Part shown: piece after piece, positions 7,821 through 15,744 of the stretch
Layout: each line of letters begins with the position of its first letter
Position numbering within the stretch: position 1 is the stretch's first letter
DNA from: Halobacillus kuroshimensis DSM 18393
GTDB taxonomy: Bacteria; Bacillota; Bacilli; Bacillales; Halobacillaceae
Direction of reading: 5' to 3'
NCBI RefSeq assembly: GCF_000425705.1
Contig: NZ_AUDY01000008.1
Span: forward strand, 868,001-932,000
DNA: 64,000 bases
Translations under genes and position numbers: made by a program
The notes under the pieces: model-generated
The model's database searches: none
Seen by the model: only the letters and a program-made list of their open reading frames with translations
Told to the model about the DNA's origin: nothing

Positions 7821-8498
7821 ATGAATAACGAAATGATATGGCTCATTTTTGCAATCATAAACTTCATACTTCTGCTTGGAGTTTACCGGATATTCGGTAG
7901 AACAGGCTTGTTTGTCTGGATCGGTATGGCTACAGTGGTGGCCAACATCCAGGTGGTGAAAACCATTGAGTTGTTCGGTCTACAGGCGACACTTGGGAAC
8001 ATCGTCTATGGAACAGCCTTTTTAGCTACGGACATATTAAATGAAAAATATGGAAAGAAAGAAGCTGGAAAAGCGGTTTGGCTCGGTTTCAGCTCTCTGC
8101 TTGCCATGACAGTCCTTATGCAGGGGGCTCTCTTGTTCACGCCAGGAACAAATGATATCGCTCAACCCGCACTGGAAACGCTGTTCGGTATTGTTCCGAG
8201 AGTAGCAGCCGGAAGTCTGGCTGCCTATCTGGTGAGTCAATATTTTGATGTGTGGCTCTACGCCGGGTTGAAGAAACGGTTTGCTGATGATAAATATTTA
8301 TGGATCCGCAACAACGGAAGCACCATGATCAGCCAGCTGCTGGACACAGCGGTTTTCTGCTTCATCGCCTTTTACGGCGTTTATCCAGCTGATATATGGC
8401 TGGAAATATTCCTGACGACCTACGTCATTAAATTTATTGTATCGGCTTTGGATACCCCATTCTTTTATATAGCAAAAAAATTTCCACGCTCTGAGTGA
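7821..8498 (+). CDS. ypdP: Queuosine precursor transporter (VUT/YhhQ family)
   Basis: A 225-residue membrane protein with about six hydrophobic helices. The family hallmarks are 'GMATVVANIQVVKTIELFG' (about 36-54), 'YGTAFLATDILNEKYGKK' (about 64-81) and the C-terminal 'NNGSTMISQLLDTAVF' followed by 'YVIKFIVSALDTPFFY'. VUT/YhhQ proteins take up queuine precursors (preQ0/preQ1) used to modify tRNA. The upstream preQ1 riboswitch independently supports the substrate. It is followed 11 nt later by an RNase H-like gene, the same pair as ypdP-ypdQ in B. subtilis. Confidence 0.93.
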   Translation: MNNEMIWLIFAIINFILLLGVYRIFGRTGLFVWIGMATVVANIQVVKTIELFGLQATLGNIVYGTAFLATDILNEKYGKKEAGKAVWLGFSSLLAMTVLMQGALLFTPGTNDIAQPALETLFGIVPRVAAGSLAAYLVSQYFDVWLYAGLKKRFADDKYLWIRNNGSTMISQLLDTAVFCFIAFYGVYPADIWLEIFLTTYVIKFIVSALDTPFFYIAKKFPRSE

Positions 8499-8509
8499 GG
8501 AGGGTCTTG

Positions 8510-8920
8510 ATGATTGAAGTACACACAGATGCTGCCTGCAGCGGCGATCCGGGCATGAGCGCCGCGGGGATTGTGATCAAAACCAACAATCAAACCGAAG
8601 AACACCAGTTCTTTCTTGGAACATGGACCAATCATGAAGCGGAATTCCTTGCGGTCAGCCGTGCTCTGGAATTGTGCCGATCGGATTATCCCGGTGAGAT
8701 CATTTCCATCCGCTCTGATTCAAAAATCGTTGTGGATACACTGGATCGGAAATATACGAAAAACAAAAAGTTCCTTCCTTTATTCGAGCACATTCAGGAG
8801 CTGGAACAGTCCTTTTCTTTTGTATTTTATAAATGGATACCAGACAAACAAAACCGGCATGCGGACAAGCTTGCCCGCGAATGCCTGTTGAAACACGCAC
8901 AAAACCCAGATCAATCCTGA
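8510..8920 (+). CDS. ypdQ: RNase HI-type ribonuclease (YpdQ-like)
   Basis: A 136-residue RNase H-fold protein. The acidic active-site residues are recognisable: Asp in 'VHTDAACSGDPG' (residue 6), Glu in 'NHEAEFLAV' (about 47), Asp in 'IRSDSKIVV' (about 74) and the C-terminal 'NRHADKLARE' (about 118-127). Expected to cleave RNA in RNA:DNA hybrids. In the B. subtilis homologue activity has been doubted; here the main residues look present. GAGGAGGG precedes the ATG at 8510; the longer frame adds five residues without such a site. It is cotranscribed with the queuosine transporter. Confidence 0.87.
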   Translation: MIEVHTDAACSGDPGMSAAGIVIKTNNQTEEHQFFLGTWTNHEAEFLAVSRALELCRSDYPGEIISIRSDSKIVVDTLDRKYTKNKKFLPLFEHIQELEQSFSFVFYKWIPDKQNRHADKLARECLLKHAQNPDQS

Positions 8921-8930
8921 TCTGGGTTTT
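8901..8930. terminator. Bidirectional terminator between converging genes
   Basis: AAAACCCAGATCA / TGATCTGGGTTTT with a 4-nt loop. It overlaps the ypdQ stop codon and serves the minus-strand gene ending at 8932 as well. Confidence 0.9.
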
Positions 8931-8931
8931 G

Positions 8932-9213
8932 TTATGACTTCTTTAAAGCCAGCTTCTGTTCCACTACTTCATAGGCCCGGCGCTTGCTTGTAATGGATGC
9001 GTCTGCAATAAGTTCCAGCACACTGATAAAGAAGCTGGCATCAAAGGACTGCTGTGCTTTCAATGTTGTCCGGACAGCAATAATGGTTTTCCATTCAGCT
9101 GCATTCGTCGAATTTTTACCAAAGTAAATAAACTGTACATCCTCATCACTCAGTTTAAAGCCTCTGCTCCATAGATCCTCAAGAAAATAAGCCAAGTCAT
9201 GTTTTCGATTCAT
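8932..9213 (-). CDS. Hypothetical small protein (resembles DUF6123-type)
   Basis: A 93-residue soluble protein starting 'MNRKHDLAYFLEDLWSRGF' with 'FKLSDEDVQFIYFGKN' and 'AVRTTLKAQQSFDASFF'. I think it resembles a small Bacillaceae family (DUF6123), but I am not certain and no function is known. GAAGGAG 7 nt before the ATG at 9213 favours this start over an upstream one that adds 34 unlike residues. The C-terminus is basic and helical. It converges on ypdQ with a shared terminator. Confidence 0.7.
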   Translation of the reverse strand: MNRKHDLAYFLEDLWSRGFKLSDEDVQFIYFGKNSTNAAEWKTIIAVRTTLKAQQSFDASFFISVLELIADASITSKRRAYEVVEQKLALKKS

Positions 9214-9358
9214 AGGACGCTCCTTCGTGCATAGATCGTTGAACCCTTCACGTTCGCGAAAGAGTACAAAATCACTCCTTCTGTCCGTCCCCATTATAGC
9301 ATTTTTATTCGACAAATTTCTTCTGTCTTTGCTTCTTTTTCAAAAATAAAGCCAGGTC

Positions 9359-9538
9359 CTAGGGCCTGGCGGAAATGGACGTTTCATATTCTTTTCTCAT
9401 TTCCTCAAGGGATGCACGCTTTTGTAATTTCAATCTGTCGATGACAGAAACGGCCGGCGCAGCCCCGACTTTAGCTGTTATATAGATCATAAGAACACTG
9501 TACACCATCGTCACAGCAAGAAGAAGCAGAACCATCAT
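9359..9538 (-). CDS. Fur-controlled small membrane protein
   Basis: A 59-residue protein with one N-terminal hydrophobic helix (about residues 1-27, 'MVLLLLAVTMVYSVLMIYIT') and a charged cytoplasmic-type tail 'LKLQKRASLEEMRKEYET'. I do not recognise a family. The start at the ATG at 9538 has AAAGG at 7 nt; the GTG two codons earlier is too close to that site. The gene stands alone between its own promoter with a perfect Fur-type operator and a 145-nt gap, so iron control is the best clue to its role. It could be a regulator or chaperone of an iron transport or respiratory membrane protein; this is inference. Confidence 0.7.
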   Translation of the reverse strand: MMVLLLLAVTMVYSVLMIYITAKVGAAPAVSVIDRLKLQKRASLEEMRKEYETSISARP

Positions 9539-9555
9539 CTGCACACCTTTCTAAT

Positions 9556-9570
9556 TGAAAATGATTTTCA
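9556..9570. promoter_or_regulatory. Fur box (7-1-7 inverted repeat)
   Basis: TGAAAAT-G-ATTTTCA is a perfect 7-1-7 inverted repeat differing from the Bacillus Fur consensus TGATAATnATTATCA at one symmetric position. It lies just downstream of the predicted transcript start and just upstream of the ribosome binding site of the 59-residue membrane protein gene, where bound Fur would block transcription. PerR and Zur boxes share this layout, so the exact regulator is not certain. Confidence 0.78.
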
Positions 9571-9583
9571 TTTCTATTTAGAA

Positions 9584-9612
9584 ATTATAGCAGAGCTTCG
9601 GCAGGTCCGCAA
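9584..9612 (-). promoter_or_regulatory. Sigma-A promoter of the Fur-controlled gene
   Basis: On the minus strand TTGCGG (9612-9607), 17-nt spacer, TATAAT (9589-9584). The transcript would begin around 9577, immediately before the Fur box. Confidence 0.75.
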
Positions 9613-9625
9613 CGTAAAATCTCTC

Positions 9626-10135
9626 CTATATCCGCTCCTTCAGCGCTTTTTCTTCTTCCGGTATCCGGACCGTTAAAACCATAAGATGGAGAAAAGGAAA
9701 AACAAGTGCAGTCGCATAAGCATGAAACAACACAGGGATGACCAGAAGCTCAAAAAATACAATCACATAATTAGGATGCTTCATATATTTATATAACCCA
9801 CGACTGATCGGTTTCTCCTCGGGAAGAACGAGAATCCTTGTGTTCCACCTTTTCCCAAGTGTAGATATGCACCATATTCTCATCCCTTGGAGAACTATAA
9901 AAAGAAAAACGGCGGGATAGAAGATGGGTTGAAACACAAAAGTAGTAAACGTGTATTCTGCTATGATGGACAGAAAAAACAGGGCATGCAGAAGGATAAA
10001 CAGATAATAATGATTACTCCCCCATTCTTTCGCGCCTTGAGAAAGCATCCATTTCCGATTTCTTGCTGCCAGAATAAGTTCACCAAAGCGCTGAAAAATA
10101 ATCAACGAAAAGATCAGCCACAACAGCATCTCCAT
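9626..10135 (-). CDS. bpsB: Isoprenylcysteine carboxyl methyltransferase-family protein BpsB (alkylpyrone methyltransferase)
   Basis: A 169-residue integral membrane methyltransferase of the ICMT type, with about four to five hydrophobic helices and the C-terminal cofactor region 'RGLYKYMKHPNYVIVFFE' (about 112-130, with the hallmark 'HPNY') followed by 'IPEEEKALKE'. In B. subtilis the homologue YpbQ/BpsB O-methylates alkylpyrones made by BpsA. Here the start codon follows the bpsA stop with no spacer, so the pair is a tight operon with the same order. Confidence 0.88.
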   Translation of the reverse strand: MEMLLWLIFSLIIFQRFGELILAARNRKWMLSQGAKEWGSNHYYLFILLHALFFLSIIAEYTFTTFVFQPIFYPAVFLFIVLQGMRIWCISTLGKRWNTRILVLPEEKPISRGLYKYMKHPNYVIVFFELLVIPVLFHAYATALVFPFLHLMVLTVRIPEEEKALKERI

Positions 10136-11215
10136 CTATACCCACTCCAAACTGATAATTTCTGAACTGAAGCCAGGTCCGAGAGATGTCATGAACGAAC
10201 GCGTGCCCGCTTCAGGACGCTGGTCCATAATACGCTCCAGGACAAAATGGACGGTTGGTGAAGACATGTTTCCATGCTGCGCCAATACGTTTCTGGAGGA
10301 AGTCAGCACAGAATCTTCCAGTTGGAGAACCTCCTTGTACGCCTCCAGTACTTTCTTCCCTCCGGGGTGCGCGACGATAAATGGAAGCCCGTTGATATCC
10401 CATTGGTGCTCATTCAATACTTCACGTGCATGGACACTCCAGAAATCCTTCACTAACCGTGGAATACTTTTTTTGAAAATAACTTCAAAGCCATTGTCCA
10501 CGACACGCCACCCCATCACATCTTCACTATTCCGTTTTGTTTTGGAGCTGGCACTGATTATCGAAGGAACCGTTTCTTGAAGCTGGTTGTTCATTTTCCA
10601 TGTATCGCCCGAAACAAGTACGGCAGAAGCACCGTCTCCGAATAATGCTGTTCCCACAAAATTGCTTGTTGTTGCATCATCCAATTGGAATGTCAAACTG
10701 CACAGTTCCACACAAACCACCAGCACGCAGCTATCCGGATGTCCCAGCAGCCATTCATAAGCTTTTGCTACTCCACTCGTTCCACCTGCACAGCCAAGAC
10801 CAAAAATCGGGGTTCGTTTCACACTCTCCTTAAAATGCAGTTCATTCATTATGTAGGTATCGAGAGTTGGAGTGGCGATTCCTGTTGATGAGACAAATAT
10901 GACGTGATCGATGGATCCATAGTCAAAATCTCCTCCAAACACCTTTCCTACACAGTTTTTCACCGCTTCTAAACTGTACTGGAGAGCTTTATCGACGTAC
11001 AGGTCATTTCGTTCTTTTAATCCGTGCTGCTTTTTATACCAATCCAATGGCTGCGCAAACTGTCGTTCTTTTACTTCCGCATGTTCAAAGATGGGAAGCA
11101 GTCGTTTCATCTCGTGAGGTTTCATGGGAAAAAGTTCTTTTACCAGGTGCTGGACATCTGTTTGAGGACAGGAATATTCCGCACGGGCCGTTCCTGCAGC
11201 AATAATGTAAGGCAT
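10136..11215 (-). CDS. bpsA: Type III polyketide synthase BpsA (chalcone synthase-like)
   Basis: A 359-residue homodimeric ketosynthase that extends fatty acyl-CoA with malonyl-CoA to give alkylpyrones. The catalytic Cys lies in 'IFGLGCAGGTSGVAKAYEW' (about residue 144), the catalytic His in 'LPFIVAHPGGKKVLEAY' (about 282) and the Asn in 'AQHGNMSSPTVHFVLER' (about 315), with the family C-terminus 'GPGFSSEI'. I start at the second ATG (11215), with AAAGGAGG 7 nt upstream; the first ATG abuts that site. It forms an operon with bpsB. Products in Bacillus are triketide and tetraketide pyrones of unclear physiological role. Confidence 0.93.
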   Translation of the reverse strand: MPYIIAAGTARAEYSCPQTDVQHLVKELFPMKPHEMKRLLPIFEHAEVKERQFAQPLDWYKKQHGLKERNDLYVDKALQYSLEAVKNCVGKVFGGDFDYGSIDHVIFVSSTGIATPTLDTYIMNELHFKESVKRTPIFGLGCAGGTSGVAKAYEWLLGHPDSCVLVVCVELCSLTFQLDDATTSNFVGTALFGDGASAVLVSGDTWKMNNQLQETVPSIISASSKTKRNSEDVMGWRVVDNGFEVIFKKSIPRLVKDFWSVHAREVLNEHQWDINGLPFIVAHPGGKKVLEAYKEVLQLEDSVLTSSRNVLAQHGNMSSPTVHFVLERIMDQRPEAGTRSFMTSLGPGFSSEIISLEWV

Positions 11216-11384
11216 TGTCATCCTCCTTTTTCTTACTATGTGTAAAAAAAGGAGATTTATGTTTGTATGGATTTCTTCTTAAGTGATGGTTTTTTCTTTT
11301 TTATAATTCGGAGTTGCTACTAAGTTTTAAGTTGGGGTTAAAAGGCAAAGATTCCGCTATGGATGATGGCTGTTTTTTCATTTT

Positions 11385-12152
11385 TTAAAAGCCGTAAATG
11401 GTCATGCCTCCATCTACAAGGAGCGTCTGTCCTGTCATATAATTGCCGGCATCTGAAGCCAGAAATACGGCTGCGCCGCTGAGTTCTTCCAGCTTTCCAA
11501 TCCTGTTTAACGGCGTCCGTGCGAGAATCTCTTTCACATACTCCTCATCCTGAAGCAGCTTTTCTGTCAAGGATGTTGGAAAGTACCACGGCCCGATCGC
11601 GTTGACATTGATGTTGTACTTCCCCCATTCAAGGGCAAGATTCTTAGTCATCTGAATGAGCGCACTCTTCGTCATGGCATAAACCACACCAGTCCGAAGA
11701 GCGGTGTGCCCCCCTACAGAAGAGATGTTAATAATCTTACCTGCCGTGTTATCCATCATGATCCGTCCGGCATATTGAGAAAGAAAGAAGGCGCTTTTCA
11801 TATTGGTATTGATGATCTGGTCCCACTCCGATTCGGAGACAGAGGCGGCTTCACTCCGGATATTCATGCCGGCGTTATTCACCCAGATGTCAATGGGCCG
11901 TCCCCGCCTGATTTTCTCGACTTTTTCAATGATAAGATCATAATGATTAATGTCTTCTACTATTGGAAAAGCCCGCTGCCCCAGTTCCTCTACGTCATTC
12001 TTTACTTGGTCAAGCTCCTCGCTGTTTCTCGCAATGACGATAACGTCAGCACCGGATTCAGCAAAGGCCAGCGTAATGGCCCTTCCGATCCCTTTCGTTC
12101 CTCCAGTGACAACAGCTAAGCGGTGATCCAGTCTGAAATTTGGCAGATACAT
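11385..12152 (-). CDS. SDR family oxidoreductase
   Basis: A 255-residue classical short-chain dehydrogenase/reductase: cofactor loop 'TGGTKGIGRA' (about 16-25), 'NNAG' (about 91-94), catalytic Ser in 'IINISSVGG' (about 144) and 'YAMTK' (about 158-162), ending with 'FLASDAGNYMTGQTLLVDGG'. The classical set of catalytic residues is complete. Substrate is unknown; similar proteins are named gluconate 5-dehydrogenase or 3-ketoacyl-ACP reductase, and the sequence alone does not choose. It has its own promoter, divergent from the lipoprotein gene, and is separated from bpsA by about 170 nt. Confidence 0.88.
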   Translation of the reverse strand: MYLPNFRLDHRLAVVTGGTKGIGRAITLAFAESGADVIVIARNSEELDQVKNDVEELGQRAFPIVEDINHYDLIIEKVEKIRRGRPIDIWVNNAGMNIRSEAASVSESEWDQIINTNMKSAFFLSQYAGRIMMDNTAGKIINISSVGGHTALRTGVVYAMTKSALIQMTKNLALEWGKYNINVNAIGPWYFPTSLTEKLLQDEEYVKEILARTPLNRIGKLEELSGAAVFLASDAGNYMTGQTLLVDGGMTIYGF

Positions 12153-12189
12153 AGGTCATCCTCCTGTTTATTCGATGAATTTTCAGTAT

Positions 12190-12217
12190 ATTGTAACATT
12201 TTTGCTAATTCTTTACA
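12190..12217 (-). promoter_or_regulatory. Promoter of the SDR gene, sharing its -35 with the divergent promoter
   Basis: Minus strand TGTAAA (12217-12212), 16-nt spacer, TACAAT (12195-12190). The -35 hexamer is the complement of the -35 used by the plus-strand promoter. Confidence 0.55.
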
Positions 12218-12240
12218 TTTTTCTCCTGCTTTTTTACAAT
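12212..12240 (+). promoter_or_regulatory. Sigma-A promoter of the lipoprotein gene
   Basis: TTTACA (12212-12217), 17-nt spacer, TACAAT (12235-12240), about 33 nt before the TTG start codon. Confidence 0.72.
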
Positions 12241-12272
12241 AAACGTTGTAACTACATAAGGGGGTCATAACT

Positions 12273-12821
12273 TTGAAAAAATGGTTGATTGCTCTCGGTG
12301 TAACTTCGGCATTGATAACAGCCGGATGCAGCGGAGACACAGAAGAAAGCAGTGATTCAGAAGGACAAAACGAAGAAACGGCTGAAACAGAAGAAAATAA
12401 CAGCCAGGATCTAAAAAAATCACTGATGGATGCCCAGATGGAATTGACCGATACATTTAAACCGCACCAGCAGAAAATTTCCGCCTATCAAGCAGCGGCT
12501 GCTGAGGAAGAGCCGGATACAGAAACCATTACATCAGCAGGCGAAGAAGCGAAAACAGCCGCTGGTGAAGCAGCGGCTGCCGCTTCAGACTACACCGTAG
12601 AAACCGAACTTCCTGATGAAACGAAAACAAAAATCCAGGAAGCCATGCCTTCTCTTCAGGCTTACTACGAGGAAGTAGAAAAAGCATTGGATGAAAATCT
12701 AGAAGAGGCCGACTTCTCAGCTGCTGAAGAAAAAGCAACGGAATTCAATGAGCAGTTTGGTCAGATTCTAAAAGATGCCGACTTCCCAGCAGCCCCGGAT
12801 TTAATTGGTGAAATGTCATAA
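12273..12821 (+). CDS. Acidic lipoprotein of unknown function
   Basis: A 182-residue lipoprotein: signal peptide 'MKKWLIALGVTSALITAGC' with lipobox and lipidated Cys19, then an acidic low-complexity linker (about 20-45), then a helical domain rich in Ala and Glu with likely coiled-coil segments to the C-terminus ('FPAAPDLIGEMS'). It begins with TTG, supported by AAGGGGG 8 nt upstream. No enzyme motif is visible and I do not recognise the family; loosely similar helical lipoproteins in Bacillaceae are called putative cell-wall binding. It is expected on the outer face of the membrane and is a single-gene unit between its own promoter and terminator. Confidence 0.8.
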   Translation: MKKWLIALGVTSALITAGCSGDTEESSDSEGQNEETAETEENNSQDLKKSLMDAQMELTDTFKPHQQKISAYQAAAAEEEPDTETITSAGEEAKTAAGEAAAAASDYTVETELPDETKTKIQEAMPSLQAYYEEVEKALDENLEEADFSAAEEKATEFNEQFGQILKDADFPAAPDLIGEMS

Positions 12822-12827
12822 TGATAA

Positions 12828-12860
12828 GATACCCAGCTGCATGCAGCTGGGTATCTTTTT
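12828..12860. terminator. Bidirectional terminator
   Basis: A perfect 28-nt palindrome, GATACCCAGCTGCA and its complement, then TTTTT. It separates the converging lipoprotein and carboxypeptidase genes. Confidence 0.9.
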
Positions 12861-12862
12861 AA

Positions 12863-14362
12863 TTACTTGGATAACTTATAGATGTTCTGGTATTTTTCAG
12901 TTACGTACGTAATGAGGTAATCGGGATTCAACCCTTCTCCTGTCAGATCCTGGATAATTTCAAGCGGCTTCTTCATTTTTCCATACTTGTGAATGTTCGC
13001 CGTCAACCACTCCTGAATCGGTTTGAAATCCCCTTTTTCCATACATTCATCCACATCAATATCTTTCCTCATCACCGCGTTCATCTGGGCTGCGTACATA
13101 TAGCCGAGAGCGTAGGAAGGAAAGTAACCAAAATCCCCCCCTGACCAGTGGATATCCTGCAGCACTCCCTCACCGTCGTTGGAAGGAATGATGCCAAGGT
13201 AGTCCTCCATCTTCCTGTTCCATAAATCAGGCAGATCCTTCACTTCAATTTCCCCGCCGATCAAGGCTTTCTCCAGCTCATAGCGGACCATAATATGAAG
13301 ACAGTAGGTCAGCTCATCCGCTTCAATTCGTATGAACGAAGGCTTCACTTCATTTACAGCTTTATAAAAGTCACTCAAAGGAAGCTCCTTAAAGCTTTCG
13401 GGTGCATAGTTCTTGAAGACGGGGTAATGGTTTTTCCAGAAGCTTTCACTTCTTGCGATAAAGTTCTCCCAGAAAAGGGACTGGGATTCATGGATTCCCA
13501 TGCTTGTCCCATCCGCCAGAGGAGTGAAGGCTAAGTCTTTTGAAATGTTCTGCTCATATAGAGCGTGACCACCTTCATGAATGGTACCGAATACAGCGGT
13601 CCGAAAATCTTTCTCATCGTATTTCGTCGTTACCCGCACATCATTCTGGTTCAAACCGATGGCAAATGGATGGATGGTTTCATCCAGCCGCCCCGCCTCG
13701 AAATCATAGCCCATCCGCTTCAAAATCTCCTCACTGAAGGCAGCCTGCTGATTTTTAGGGAAATGTCCTTCCAGAACAGATGGATCGGGTTTATTATCAG
13801 AAGCTTGAATATCAGACAGCAGACCTGTCAACGCCTCTCTTACCTTAGGAAAAACCTCATCAAGAATCCGGACGGTCATGCCAGGCTCATAACTGTGCAG
13901 GAGTGCGTCATATTTATGCTCTTCATATCCCCAATATTCAGCAAAGCGGCGCTTAAAGTCCACCAGTTTCTCTAAATAGGGCTGGAATAGGGCAAAGTCA
14001 TTGTTGTCCTTTGCTTCCGCCCAGACCGATTCCGCCCGGCTCTGCAGTGTCACATATTCCCTGTATTCTTCTGCCGGTATTTTCACCGTGCGAAGATACG
14101 TTTCTTCCGCTTCTTCGACCGCTCTCTCCATCATCGGACTGGATGCCCGCCCCTTTAATTCGCTGATCATCGCTTTCATCTGATCAGAAGTCTGGATTTC
14201 ATGCACTTTGGAAGAAAGGACTCCAATCACCTCTGAACGTCCTTCTATCCCTTTTTTCGGTGCTTTTGTCCGCATATCCCATGCCATTAAACCAATAGCT
14301 TCTTCATAGGACGCCTGTTCCTTCAGCAGATCCTGAAATTCCTTCTCGGTATGACTGCTCAC
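12863..14362 (-). CDS. ypwA: Carboxypeptidase Taq / M32 metallopeptidase
   Basis: A 499-residue zinc carboxypeptidase of family M32. The zinc motif is 'TIHEGGHALYEQ' (HExxH variant HEGGH, near residue 266), with the third ligand in 'GIHESQSLFWENF' (near 296), both hallmarks of the family, as is the C-terminal 'GGDFGYFPSYALGYMYAAQ'. It removes C-terminal amino acids from peptides in the cytoplasm. I choose GTG at 14362 as start because AAAGGAGAGG lies 5 nt upstream; the ATG eight codons earlier lacks a site. Length agrees with B. subtilis YpwA (about 500). Confidence 0.93.
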   Translation of the reverse strand: MSSHTEKEFQDLLKEQASYEEAIGLMAWDMRTKAPKKGIEGRSEVIGVLSSKVHEIQTSDQMKAMISELKGRASSPMMERAVEEAEETYLRTVKIPAEEYREYVTLQSRAESVWAEAKDNNDFALFQPYLEKLVDFKRRFAEYWGYEEHKYDALLHSYEPGMTVRILDEVFPKVREALTGLLSDIQASDNKPDPSVLEGHFPKNQQAAFSEEILKRMGYDFEAGRLDETIHPFAIGLNQNDVRVTTKYDEKDFRTAVFGTIHEGGHALYEQNISKDLAFTPLADGTSMGIHESQSLFWENFIARSESFWKNHYPVFKNYAPESFKELPLSDFYKAVNEVKPSFIRIEADELTYCLHIMVRYELEKALIGGEIEVKDLPDLWNRKMEDYLGIIPSNDGEGVLQDIHWSGGDFGYFPSYALGYMYAAQMNAVMRKDIDVDECMEKGDFKPIQEWLTANIHKYGKMKKPLEIIQDLTGEGLNPDYLITYVTEKYQNIYKLSK

Positions 14363-14444
14363 AGTACCCTCTCCTTTTTCCAACATCGTTATGTAGATAC
14401 CTTTTCATTATAGCAGTCTTTCTCTCTACACACAGGAATAGAAA

Positions 14445-14472
14445 AAGACCGCCCGGTTATCCGGACGATCTT
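14445..14472. terminator. Terminator after ypsC
   Basis: AAGACCGCCCGG / CCGGACGATCTT with two G-U pairs and a TTAT loop; a T-run follows on the minus strand after the ypsC stop. Confidence 0.8.
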
Positions 14473-14484
14473 CTCCTTCACTCT

Positions 14485-15639
14485 TTAAAAGCCTTTGGCT
14501 GTCTGTTTTTTCTTCTTCCCGAAATATTGATAATAGTCCGTCTTGATATATCCATTGAAGAGCTTCCTCTTCTTCGTTGCGGACTGGCCGTACAGTTTTT
14601 CGAAGCCTTCGTGGGACGTCAGGATGTAAACGCTCCATGATGGATAATCACGCATGATCATGCCAAGATCTCTGTACATCTGTTCCACTTCTTCACGGTC
14701 ACCGATCCGCTCCCCGTAAGGCGGGTTGGATACAATATATCCGCCGTCCTGCTTCGGTTTCAAATCATTCATCTGCATCTGCTTCCACGAGACAAGCTCA
14801 CCAAGTCCCGCTTCCATCGCATTTTTTCTGGCGATTTCAATCATTTTCGGATCAAGGTCTGACCCTGTAATATCCAGAGGCTGGTCATAATCCGCGGCAT
14901 CTTCCGCTTCCTGAAAGGCATCATCCCAGGCTTTTTGCGGGATGAACCCCCAGCCTTCCGATGCAAATTCGCGATTAAACCCTGGTGCAATATTCTGCCC
15001 GATCAAAGCGGCTTCGATTGCGATGGTTCCAGAGCCGCAGAAAGGATCGACAAACGGCTTGTCCGGATGCCAGTTCGTAATCTGAACGAGAGCTGCGGCC
15101 ATTGTTTCCTTCAACGGGGCTTCCCCCTGTCCCACTCTATAGCCGCGCTTATGGAGGCCTGAACCGGATGTATCGATTGTAAGAAGGGCTTCATCTTTAT
15201 GAATAGCCACTTCCACTCTGTAAAAGGAGCCGGTTTCCTTCAGCCACGAGGCCACTCCATGCTTTTTCTTCAATCGTTCCACAATCGCTTTTTTAACAAT
15301 CGCCTGACAGTCCGGAACACTGTACAGTTTCGATTTAACCGATTTTCCTACAACGGGAAACTCTCCGTCTTCTTCAATGAACGTTTCCCATGGCAGGGCT
15401 TTCGTTTCTTCAAACAATTGATCAAAACTTGTCGCTTTGAACCGGCCGACAAGCAGTTTAACCCGGTCTGCTGTCCGCAGCCACAAATTCGTTCGCGGAA
15501 TGGCTGACACGTCGGCTTGGAAAATGACACGTCCATTTTCCACTTCCACATCCTCATACCCGAGCGCTTTCACTTCTTTACTGACGATTGACTCCAGGCC
15601 CATCGCCGCTGTCGCAATTAATGTTACTTTTCCCGGCAT
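14485..15639 (-). CDS. ypsC: THUMP-domain class I RNA methyltransferase (23S rRNA m2G, RlmL N-like)
   Basis: A 384-residue S-adenosylmethionine-dependent RNA methyltransferase. An N-terminal ferredoxin-like/THUMP region (about 1-155) is followed by the catalytic domain: 'DPFCGSGTIAIEAALIGQN' (SAM motif I, about 193-211), 'GSDLDPKMIEIARKNA' (about 260) and the catalytic 'IVSNPPYGERIG' (about 301-312). NPPY marks N-methylation of a base. The family methylates guanosine in 23S rRNA. It sits next to rnpB and gpsB, the same order as in B. subtilis. Confidence 0.93.
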   Translation of the reverse strand: MPGKVTLIATAAMGLESIVSKEVKALGYEDVEVENGRVIFQADVSAIPRTNLWLRTADRVKLLVGRFKATSFDQLFEETKALPWETFIEEDGEFPVVGKSVKSKLYSVPDCQAIVKKAIVERLKKKHGVASWLKETGSFYRVEVAIHKDEALLTIDTSGSGLHKRGYRVGQGEAPLKETMAAALVQITNWHPDKPFVDPFCGSGTIAIEAALIGQNIAPGFNREFASEGWGFIPQKAWDDAFQEAEDAADYDQPLDITGSDLDPKMIEIARKNAMEAGLGELVSWKQMQMNDLKPKQDGGYIVSNPPYGERIGDREEVEQMYRDLGMIMRDYPSWSVYILTSHEGFEKLYGQSATKKRKLFNGYIKTDYYQYFGKKKKQTAKGF

Positions 15640-15686
15640 CTTTTTTCTCCCTGCCTTTCCATTTACATATGAAAGTCAAAATAAAA

Positions 15687-15721
15687 ACCCTTCTAAAAAG
15701 CATAGGGCTTTCCAGAAGGGT
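15687..15721 (-). terminator. Terminator of rnpB
   Basis: On the minus strand ACCCTTCT...AGAAGGGT encloses a second stem AAAGC/GCTTT and is followed by TTTTTATTTT. Confidence 0.88.
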
Positions 15722-15744
15722 AGCTTATACATAATGAACGACCT

